NCBI GenBank assembly: GCA_002748225.1
Contig: PDRU01000024.1
Coordinates: forward strand, 1-7,071
DNA: 7,071 nucleotides
Direction of reading: 5' to 3'
Origin: Spirochaetales bacterium
GTDB lineage: Bacteria; Spirochaetota; Spirochaetia; DSM-2461
This document shows positions 1-5,366 of the stretch, piece after piece. Under the pieces are notes generated by a model that saw only the letters and a list, made by a program, of their open reading frames with translations, ran no database searches and was not told the DNA's origin. The first letter of the stretch is position 1, and every line of letters begins with the position of its first letter. Both the position numbers and the translations under genes were made by a program.

Positions 1-279
1 GAGATCAGCCATAACCCGAATCTTCTTATTGCGGTTCAGCCCACCCGGGGACTGGATGTCGGCTCTATTGAGTATATTCACAAACGGCTGATGGAACAGC
101 GTGATTCGGGAAAGGCGGTGCTGCTTGTTTCGCTGGAGCTGGACGAGGTTCTAGACCTTTCCGACCGTGTGGCGGTTATCAGTGCCGGACAGCTGACGGG
201 AGTCCGCAAGGCCGGAGAAATTGATGAAAATGAAGCCGGTTTGATGATGGCCGGTATACAGCAGGGGGTGTCGGAATGA
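1..279 (+). CDS. Nucleoside/BMP-type ABC transporter ATP-binding protein, C-terminal part (5' truncated by window edge)
   Basis: This reads open from base 1 to the TGA at 277-279, giving the last 92 residues of a protein that begins outside the window. It matches the end of the second nucleotide-binding domain of the duplicated ATPases of nucleoside/simple-sugar importers (NupO/YufO; PnrC in Treponema pallidum). Visible landmarks are a Walker B/D-loop block AVQPTRGLDVGS (residues 11-22) and the H-loop block LLVSLELDEVLDLSDRV. The canonical Walker B Asp-Glu pair reads Val-Gln here, and the H-loop His is Leu, so this ATP site is probably degenerate. From memory, such substitutions are common in the second domain of this family. 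The protein would power the two permeases that follow on the cytoplasmic side. Its stop overlaps the next start as ATGA, which implies translational coupling. The exact substrate cannot be read from this fragment. Confidence 0.9.
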   Translation, partial: EISHNPNLLIAVQPTRGLDVGSIEYIHKRLMEQRDSGKAVLLVSLELDEVLDLSDRVAVISAGQLTGVRKAGEIDENEAGLMMAGIQQGVSE

Positions 280-1424
280 GTGATACCGTACTATTGAAAA
301 AGAAGTTTCATATTCCCCGAAGCGTGAGTGTTGCCCTTATTTCCGTGCTGTTCGGTCTTCTGGCCGGGGCGCTGTTTATGCTGCTCAGCGGGAATAATCC
401 TGTAAGAGGTTACACATTTCTTTTCCGCGGCGGATTAATGAATATTGAGCGTATCGGAAACACTCTGGCAACAGCCACGCCTTTGATCCTGACGGGACTG
501 TCCGTGGCCTTTGCTTTTAAAACGGGTCTGTTTAATATCGGCGCCTCGGGACAGGTGCTGATGGGAGGACTGTGCGCTACCGCTCTGGGGCTGACAGTAA
601 CCGCTCCCAAACCCCTGATGCTGCTTCTGATGCTGCTGGTTGCTGTTATCGGCGGCGCTGTCTGGGGATTTATTCCGGGGCTTTTGAAAGCTCTGTTTAA
701 TGTTCATGAAGTTGTCTCAACCATTATGATGAACTGGCTGGCTTTCTGGATTGTCAACTACACGGTGCCGGCTTACTTCAAGGGCGATTTTCTTGAAACC
801 GAATCGCGCCGTATTCCCGAAGCGGCATCACTGAGGCTCCCGGGACTTTCCGAAATGTTTAACGGCTCCTATGTGAATCTGGGACTGGTTCTGGCCATTC
901 TGGCGGTTATTGGAGTCTGGGTGCTTCTGGAGAAGACGGTACTGGGATATGAACTGAAAGCGGCTGGCTATAACCGTTACGCGGCCGAGTACGGCGGAAT
1001 GAAGGTTAACAGTATTATTGTTATGTCCATGACCATTGCCGGGGCTCTTTCCGGGCTGGCCGGTCTGGCCCTTTATGCCGGGTATGCGGTGAATATTCAG
1101 ATTGGCATTCTGCCTACCCAGGGATTCGACGGTATAGCCGTGGCCTTTCTGGGAGGTCTCTCGCCTCTGGGCTCACTACTGGCCGCGCTGTTTTTCGGCC
1201 TTCTGCATTCCGGCAAGGGCTTTATGAACGCCATGACCAATATTCCGCCGGAAATTGGCGATACCATTATTGCCATACTGCTGTATTTTTCGGCGACCAG
1301 TGTTTTGATTGAACGGCTGTTGAACTCGCTGAAAAACCGCAGGGAAAACAGAAACTGGGCAAAAAACAAAAAAGCAGCCGAGGGCGCTGAAAGCCGCTCT
1401 GACAGTAAAAGGGAGGATAACTGA
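276..1424 (+). CDS. Nucleoside ABC transporter permease (NupP/YufP, PnrD-like)
   Basis: This 382-residue polytopic membrane protein belongs to the branched-chain permease family (BPD_transp_2), nucleoside/BMP subgroup. It starts with a basic cytoplasmic segment (KKKFHIPRS), followed by many hydrophobic helices. A conserved block near residues 72-100 (LILTGLSVAFAFKTGLFNIGASGQ) is typical of the YufP side of the heterodimer. The cytoplasmic coupling loop lies around residues 224-250 (GYELKAAGYNRYAAEYGG, then MKV). The ATG at 276 overlaps the ATPase stop (ATGA), with a purine-rich GCAGGGGG at 261-268 as ribosome binding site. With the ATPase and the next permease it would form a nucleoside importer; the substrate-binding lipoprotein (BmpA/PnrA type) is presumably upstream of the window. 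The last ~35 residues are a highly charged Lys/Arg/Glu tail after the final helix, longer than I expect for the family. Family call is secure; purine nucleoside specificity is inferred. Confidence 0.92.
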   Translation: MSDTVLLKKKFHIPRSVSVALISVLFGLLAGALFMLLSGNNPVRGYTFLFRGGLMNIERIGNTLATATPLILTGLSVAFAFKTGLFNIGASGQVLMGGLCATALGLTVTAPKPLMLLLMLLVAVIGGAVWGFIPGLLKALFNVHEVVSTIMMNWLAFWIVNYTVPAYFKGDFLETESRRIPEAASLRLPGLSEMFNGSYVNLGLVLAILAVIGVWVLLEKTVLGYELKAAGYNRYAAEYGGMKVNSIIVMSMTIAGALSGLAGLALYAGYAVNIQIGILPTQGFDGIAVAFLGGLSPLGSLLAALFFGLLHSGKGFMNAMTNIPPEIGDTIIAILLYFSATSVLIERLLNSLKNRRENRNWAKNKKAAEGAESRSDSKREDN

Positions 1425-1425
1425 C

Positions 1426-2373
1426 ATGTGGAGTATTGTTGTTTTTATTTTTCCCTATGCCATAACTTTTACCGTGCCGCTGCTTATTACCTCACTTGGA
1501 GGACTCATCTGTGAACGCTCCGGTGTTGTTAATATAGGTCTGGAAGGGCTGATGATTATCGGCTCTTTTGCTTCGGCTCTCTTTATTTACTGGCTCTACC
1601 CTGTTATTGGACATTCTTCGGTCTGGCTGGGCTTGCTCATTGCAATGCTTGCCGGCGCACTTTTTTCCCTGCTGCACGCCTTTGCCAGTATTAATCTGAA
1701 CGCTAACCAGGTTATAAGCGGTACGGCTATTAACATGATAGCCGGAGCTTTAACGGTGTTTTTCGCCCGTTTTATAACCGGAAGCGGAAACATACGCATT
1801 ATGAGCGGTCTGCGCCGTTATGACGTGCCGGTGTTTTCACGGATACCGGTTCTGGGAAAACTGCTGTTTACCCAAACGTATACAACAACCTGGATAGTTC
1901 TGCTCTTTCTTCTGGGAGCCTGGTACATGGTGTATAAAACTCCCTTCGGGCTGCGCCTGCGTTCCTGCGGTGAACATCCCCAGGCTGCTGACGCGGCAGG
2001 TGTGAATGTCCGGAAGATCCGTTATGTCGGTGTTTTGTTTTCCGGCGCCTTTGCCGGACTGGGCGGCGCCCTGATTCTGGTTACCTATTCGGGTGAATTT
2101 AACGGAACGGTTTCCGGTCTGGGATTTCTGGCTCTGGCTTCTCTGATATTCGGTCAGTGGAAACCGCTGGGCATACTGGGGGCAACGTTCTTTTTCGGCT
2201 TTGCCAGTACTCTGGCCAATGTTTCCCAGGTGGTGCCGGCTCTGGCTTCCGTACCGGCTCTTATTCTTAAGGCCTTCCCTTATGTTCTTACTTTGATTGC
2301 TCTTGTCTTTTTCAGTAAATCTTCTCAGGCTCCCCGGGCTGCCGGAGAACCTTTTGATCAGGCTAAACGGTAA
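1426..2373 (+). CDS. Nucleoside ABC transporter permease (NupQ/YufQ, PnrE-like)
   Basis: This 315-residue polytopic protein is the second permease of the heterodimer. The block GGLICERSGVVNIGLEGLMI at about residues 25-44 is a hallmark of the YufQ-type subunit. The coupling loop at about residues 174-200 (FGLRLRSCGEHPQAADAAG) is the counterpart of the one in the preceding permease and should dock on the ATPase. About eight to ten hydrophobic helices can be counted by eye. The ATG at 1426 lies one base after the upstream stop and is preceded by a strong GGGAGG at 1411-1416 with 9-base spacing, so the start is firm. It is in one operon with the ATPase and first permease. No clear intrinsic terminator follows; the next gene is 84 bases away. 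The usual role of the family is import of purine nucleosides; substrate in this organism is not shown by sequence. Confidence 0.92.
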   Translation: MWSIVVFIFPYAITFTVPLLITSLGGLICERSGVVNIGLEGLMIIGSFASALFIYWLYPVIGHSSVWLGLLIAMLAGALFSLLHAFASINLNANQVISGTAINMIAGALTVFFARFITGSGNIRIMSGLRRYDVPVFSRIPVLGKLLFTQTYTTTWIVLLFLLGAWYMVYKTPFGLRLRSCGEHPQAADAAGVNVRKIRYVGVLFSGAFAGLGGALILVTYSGEFNGTVSGLGFLALASLIFGQWKPLGILGATFFFGFASTLANVSQVVPALASVPALILKAFPYVLTLIALVFFSKSSQAPRAAGEPFDQAKR

Positions 2374-2398
2374 AAAGAATTGAAAATACCCGGGAAAT

Positions 2399-2429
2399 CT
2401 GCCTGCCGGTACACTCTATCGACAGGCAG
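2399..2429 (+). repeat. Short inverted repeat in the permease-lipoprotein gap
   Basis: CTGCCTG at 2399-2405 and its exact complement CAGGCAG at 2423-2429 could form a 7-base-pair stem with a 17-base loop. It is followed by CTCTTAT, not a T-run, so it is not a convincing intrinsic terminator. Its right arm overlaps the last two bases of the candidate -35 box. It could be a weak attenuator, an mRNA processing structure or an operator, or may be chance. Confidence 0.3.
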
Positions 2430-2447
2430 CTCTTATATCAGTAATAT
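2419..2447 (+). promoter_or_regulatory. Possible sigma70-type promoter before the lipoprotein gene
   Basis: TCGACA at 2419-2424 (5 of 6 to consensus) is followed after 17 bases by TAATAT at 2442-2447 (4 of 6). It lies in the 84-base gap between the second permease and the lipoprotein. The predicted start point, about 2454, would be only a few bases before the ATG at 2458, so the transcript would be nearly leaderless. Short motifs like this arise by chance; the geometry is good, but expression from the upstream operon promoter remains equally possible. Confidence 0.35.
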
Positions 2448-2457
2448 TCGGCAGGTT

Positions 2458-2838
2458 ATGAATAAACGTGTATTGAGCTTCCTGCTGTCTGTACTTTTAC
2501 TTTTCTCCGCGTGCCAGAGTGTTGAAGAGGGTGCTGCAAAAACAGACTCCTCTGAAAATGTTTTTCTGAGCCGCCCCGCTTTCCGTTCTCCTGTTTTCCG
2601 TCCTCTGGGGCGTGTGCTGCTTTCCTGGGAGCCTGTCAGCGAAGCGCAGGGGTATCAGCTCCAGATGTCGCGCGATGAAAATTTTGCGGCTGTTGAACGC
2701 AGCTGGACAATACGGGGTCAGAATCTGGAACTGCCTGTTGAGCCGGGAATCCGTTTATATTTCCGTATCCGCTCTTTTAATAATTCCACCAGCAGCCGCT
2801 GGAGTTCTGTCCTTGCCGTGAACGGAGGTGCTTCCTGA
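2458..2838 (+). CDS. Small predicted lipoprotein with fibronectin type III-like domain
   Basis: I place the start at the ATG at 2458, giving 126 residues. An in-frame TTG at 2380 would add 26 residues, but it would bury the signal peptide and has no ribosome binding site. Residues 1-18 form a classical signal peptide (MNKR, then a Leu/Val/Phe core) ending LFSA-Cys19. This fits the relaxed spirochaetal lipobox, so the mature protein would be a 108-residue membrane-anchored lipoprotein. After a short Ser/Glu-rich linker, residues ~50-122 look like one Fn3 sandwich: LLSWEPVSEAQGYQLQMS (W57, Y66), then RLYFRIRSFNNSTSSRW (Y101, W115). Its role is unknown; protein or carbohydrate binding in the envelope is a guess. 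The only ribosome-binding-like sequence is GCAGG, two bases before the ATG, which is too close for normal use. The stop shares one base with the next start (TGATG). Confidence 0.72.
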   Translation: MNKRVLSFLLSVLLLFSACQSVEEGAAKTDSSENVFLSRPAFRSPVFRPLGRVLLSWEPVSEAQGYQLQMSRDENFAAVERSWTIRGQNLELPVEPGIRLYFRIRSFNNSTSSRWSSVLAVNGGAS

Positions 2839-3554
2839 TGTTTCAAATGAGCGCGCTTAATGAACTGCTCTGGCTTGTAATGCTTCTGGCAAATTTTATC
2901 AGCATACTGCTTATCTATCGTCTTTTTGGAAAAGTGGGCTTGTACGCCTGGGTTCCCATAGCTGTTATAATTGCCAATATTCAGGTAACCAAAACAGTGG
3001 AACTGTTCGGTATAACCGCTTCTCTGGGAAATATTGTCTACGCAACCAGTTTTCTGGCTACGGATATTCTTTCGGAAAATTACGGGCATAAAGACGCGGG
3101 GAATGCTGTTGGAATTGGTTTTATTTCGCTGGCCGCTTTGACGCTGTTTATGAACCTGGCACTGATGTTCCGTCCTTCACCGGCCGACTTCGTTCAGGAG
3201 AGCATGTCCACTGTTTTTGCTCTGCTTCCCCGTATTGCTCTGGGAAGTTTTGTGGCTTACGGGGTGAGTCAGGTTCATGATGTCTGGGCCTATTCTTTTC
3301 TGAAAAGAAAACATCCTGCAAATAAATGGATCTGGCTGCGGAATAATGCTTCAACAATGGTGAGCCAGGCCATTGATTCACTGATATTTGTTACCATTGC
3401 CTTTGCCGGTATACTGCCTGCAGCTGAATTCTGGGAGATTGTTCTGAGTACCTATATTCTGAAGTGGGCGGTTGCCGCGGCTGACACTCCTCTGGTTTAC
3501 TGGGCCGCCTCATGGAAGCGGCGCGGTGTTGTGCAGGAACTGGAAAATGATTAA
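2838..3554 (+). CDS. Queuosine precursor transporter (VUT/YhhQ family, DUF165)
   Basis: This is a 238-residue integral membrane protein of about six helices, the normal size of the VUT family. E. coli YhhQ, the best-studied member, imports queuosine precursors (preQ0, preQ1) for synthesis of the modified base in tRNA anticodons. Family signatures include the NIQVTK block at residues 47-52, the TDILSENYG block at 75-83 (D76, E80, Y82), and the C-terminal Lys...AADTPLVYW block. The ATG at 2838 uses the last base of the lipoprotein stop, with GGAGGT at 2824-2829 as ribosome binding site at 8-base spacing, so translation is probably coupled. No queuosine biosynthetic gene (que or tgt) is in the window, so whether the cargo is preQ1, preQ0 or queuine is open. 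The family call is strong. Confidence 0.92.
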   Translation: MFQMSALNELLWLVMLLANFISILLIYRLFGKVGLYAWVPIAVIIANIQVTKTVELFGITASLGNIVYATSFLATDILSENYGHKDAGNAVGIGFISLAALTLFMNLALMFRPSPADFVQESMSTVFALLPRIALGSFVAYGVSQVHDVWAYSFLKRKHPANKWIWLRNNASTMVSQAIDSLIFVTIAFAGILPAAEFWEIVLSTYILKWAVAAADTPLVYWAASWKRRGVVQELEND

Positions 3555-3565
3555 AACAATGGTGC

Positions 3566-3572
3566 AGGGAGG
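3566..3572 (+). promoter_or_regulatory. Ribosome binding site fixing a GTG start
   Basis: AGGGAGG lies nine bases before the GTG at 3582. No in-frame ATG occurs until residue 32, inside the first membrane helix. This strong site therefore decides the GTG start of the downstream membrane protein. Confidence 0.7.
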
Positions 3573-3581
3573 CCGGCTGCC

Positions 3582-4361
3582 GTGTTCTTTTTTCTTATAA
3601 AAAAATCTTTTTTTGATGCCTGGGATAATCTGGCGGCTCTTTTGCTGTCCAATCTGTCTCTTTTTTTGATTTTCATGGCCGGTTTCTGGCCTCTTTCCGC
3701 GCTTTGGGAGAAAGGAATCAGTACCGGCTGGCCCATTCTTGTGCTGCTTGTTCCGGCCTTGTTTACTGCAGGGGGAACAACATCTTCCCTGATGAGTAAA
3801 ATTGCCGATTACCAGAGAGTCAGCTGGAGTGATATAGGCGCAGCCCTGAAGAAAACATGGAAGGGGAGTCTTCTGTTTGCCCTGCTGCTAACGGTGTTTT
3901 TCCCGGTTACTTTTTTTGGCATGCAGTACTATGCGGCTTTGAAAAGCACCCTTGGGCTGGCCGCCATGGCGCTGCTCTTCTGGGTAACTCTGGGTGTATG
4001 GCTGACGGCCGTCTGGTTTTTCCCTGTCCGCAACCGCCTTGGAGGGAAGTGGAGTGTTCTTCTGAAAAAATCGGCACTTATAATGCTGGATAATCCCGGG
4101 TTCTCGCTTTTTGCCGGTATTATTGTTCTGCCTCTCATGATGGTTCTCTGGCTGTTTACGGCTTTTGTGGCCTTTGGTCCGGCCGGCTTTCAGCTGTATA
4201 TGGACGGCGCCCTGCGGCTTCTGATGTTCAAGTATGACTGGATGGAAACACATCAGGGCGCGCGTAAAAAAGATGTTCCCTGGTATGAGCTTTTATTTGA
4301 TGAAAGGGAACGCGTGGGAAAACGTACCCTGAAGGGAATGATCTTCCCCTGGAAGGAGTAG
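3582..4361 (+). CDS. Polytopic membrane protein, DUF624/YesL-like
   Basis: The gene starts at GTG and encodes 259 residues. By eye there are five or six hydrophobic segments, around residues 18-42, 47-66, 95-115, 124-147 and 170-200. The region PALFTAGGTTSSLMSK (about 58-73), followed by a polar loop and ALKKTWKGSLLFALLL, resembles the DUF624 (YesL) pattern of a helix, a small-residue turn, and a Trp/Lys-rich amphipathic stretch. The soluble C-terminus is basic and ends ERVGKRTLKGMIFPWKE; I have the impression this ending is conserved in spirochaete homologues, but cannot verify it. DUF624 proteins often sit beside sugar-uptake ABC genes in Firmicutes, and their biochemical role is not established. 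Here it follows the VUT transporter by 27 bases and is probably in the same transcript. It could instead be a lineage-specific membrane protein with only superficial similarity. Confidence 0.65.
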   Translation: MFFFLIKKSFFDAWDNLAALLLSNLSLFLIFMAGFWPLSALWEKGISTGWPILVLLVPALFTAGGTTSSLMSKIADYQRVSWSDIGAALKKTWKGSLLFALLLTVFFPVTFFGMQYYAALKSTLGLAAMALLFWVTLGVWLTAVWFFPVRNRLGGKWSVLLKKSALIMLDNPGFSLFAGIIVLPLMMVLWLFTAFVAFGPAGFQLYMDGALRLLMFKYDWMETHQGARKKDVPWYELLFDERERVGKRTLKGMIFPWKE

Positions 4362-4368
4362 GCGTTTT

Positions 4369-5253
4369 TTATTTTTCCGGGTTCTGTGCGCTGAGGCTGT
4401 CGAGAACCCTGAAGAGTACCTGGGTGCCGGAGCGGCTTAAGTTCCGAGCCATGGCGGCTCTGTAAAAGGACTCCACCAGGGCCAGCCCCGGCAGGCACAG
4501 GTTCATGGCTTTTGCTTCTTCCAGAGCTATGCCCATGTCTTTGAGAAAGTGCATTACCATAAAACCCGGCTCCATATCATCTTTCGCGATGCGGCGCCCC
4601 AGATTGTTCAGCGACCAGGAACCTGCGGCCCCGGTTCCGATAATGTCTATCAGAGCATTCATATCCAGACCGGCTCTGCGGGCGTACAGTAAAGACTCCA
4701 CCATTCCGATCATGGTTCCGGAAATGGCAATCTGGTTGGCCATTTTGGTATGCTGGCCGCTTCCGGCCGGTCCCATTAACGAAATGGTCTGGCCCATGGT
4801 TTCAAACAGGGGTTTTATCTTTTCAAAAGCTTCTTTACTGCCTCCTGCCATAATGGCCAGCCGGGCTTCTCTTGCGCCGGTGTCTCCTCCTGAAACAGGG
4901 GCATCCAGAGCCGCGCAGCCTTTTTCCTGTGCCGTCCGGGCTATGCGTCTGGCTATGGAAGGACTGGATGTTGTCATGTCAACCAGAACTGTTCCGGGAG
5001 AAACGGCGGTAAAAATTCCTTGAGGCCCAAAGTACACTTCTTCCACATCGGAAGGGTATCCCACAATGGTAAAGACGGCATCTTTGTTTGCGGCGGTCTG
5101 TGCGGGGCAGGAGGCCGCGACGGCTCCTTTGGCTGTTAAGGGCGCGGTTTTGGAGGCTGTTCTGTTATAGACAGTCAGCTCATGTCCGGCATCGATAAGA
5201 TGAGAGGCCATTGAGGCTCCCATTATTCCTGTTCCTGTCCAGCCAATTCTCAT
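4369..5253 (-). CDS. NAD(P)-dependent oxidoreductase, 3-hydroxyisobutyrate dehydrogenase family
   Basis: This 294-residue protein has the normal length of the beta-hydroxyacid dehydrogenase family (MmsB, GarR, GLYR1 and related). The N-terminal Rossmann fold carries GTGIMG (G7, G9, G12). The second strand ends in YNRT (N30-R31-T32), an Arg/Thr pair usually linked to NADPH preference. The substrate block DAPVSGGDTGARE spans residues 117-129, and GSGQHTKMANQ (165-174 region) contains the catalytic Lys170 and Asn173. The rest is the helical C-terminal dimerisation domain. It probably oxidises or reduces a small beta-hydroxyacid or semialdehyde; candidates are 3-hydroxyisobutyrate, tartronate semialdehyde and succinic semialdehyde, and sequence alone does not choose. 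The ATG at 5253 is preceded by AAAGGA at suitable spacing and a good promoter. It stands alone on the minus strand, converging on the DUF624-like gene with 7 bases between stops. Confidence 0.9.
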   Translation of the reverse strand: MRIGWTGTGIMGASMASHLIDAGHELTVYNRTASKTAPLTAKGAVAASCPAQTAANKDAVFTIVGYPSDVEEVYFGPQGIFTAVSPGTVLVDMTTSSPSIARRIARTAQEKGCAALDAPVSGGDTGAREARLAIMAGGSKEAFEKIKPLFETMGQTISLMGPAGSGQHTKMANQIAISGTMIGMVESLLYARRAGLDMNALIDIIGTGAAGSWSLNNLGRRIAKDDMEPGFMVMHFLKDMGIALEEAKAMNLCLPGLALVESFYRAAMARNLSRSGTQVLFRVLDSLSAQNPEK

Positions 5254-5286
5254 ACTCTGTTCCTTTACTTGCCGAGGTTAACTCCA

Positions 5287-5314
5287 AGCATAGTGCATTT
5301 TACGTCTCTGTCAA
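5287..5314 (-). promoter_or_regulatory. Sigma70-type promoter of the oxidoreductase gene
   Basis: On the minus strand, a perfect TTGACA (5309-5314) is separated by 16 bases from TATGCT (5287-5292, 4 of 6 to consensus). Transcription would start near 5280. This gives a leader of about 27 bases that contains the AAAGGA ribosome binding site (5261-5266) before the ATG at 5253. This is the best promoter candidate in the window. Confidence 0.65.
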
Positions 5315-5333
5315 TCAATGGAATTGCTGATTG
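5312..5333. repeat. Inverted repeat between divergent promoters
   Basis: CAATCA (5312-5317) and TGATTG (5328-5333) are exact inverted arms 10 bases apart, 16 bases centre to centre. The left arm overlaps the -35 box of the oxidoreductase promoter and the right arm overlaps the candidate -35 box of murI. The position suits a dimeric regulator acting on both genes. The arms are short, however, and chance is not excluded. Confidence 0.3.
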
Positions 5334-5360
5334 TCCGATTTTATGTTTACAGGTTATGAT
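5331..5360 (+). promoter_or_regulatory. Candidate promoter for murI
   Basis: TTGTCC (5331-5336, 4 of 6) and TATGAT (5355-5360, 5 of 6) are separated by 18 bases on the plus strand, divergent from the oxidoreductase promoter. The predicted start point, near 5367, would coincide with the ATG I prefer for murI. The mRNA would then be leaderless. If murI instead starts at the in-frame ATG 5343 or TTG 5331, this element would lie in coding sequence and be spurious. Confidence 0.35.
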
Positions 5361-5366
5361 GCCGCC

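Noticed and set aside
2399..2440. Intrinsic terminator after the second permease
   Set aside because: The stem is only 7 bp with a 17-base loop and is not followed by a run of T, so it is listed only as an inverted repeat.
2380..2457. N-terminal extension of the lipoprotein from TTG 2380
   Set aside because: It would place 26 residues before a textbook signal peptide, has no ribosome binding site, and overlaps the candidate promoter.
2612..2821. Small plus-strand open frame inside the lipoprotein gene
   Set aside because: It is an out-of-frame overlap with a gene that has a clear signal peptide and domain; no ribosome binding site or family match is evident.
4505..5023. Plus-strand open frame (172 codons) opposite the dehydrogenase
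   Set aside because: The minus-strand frame has the complete Rossmann and catalytic Lys motifs. The plus-strand product looks like a reverse-complement artefact with no family features.
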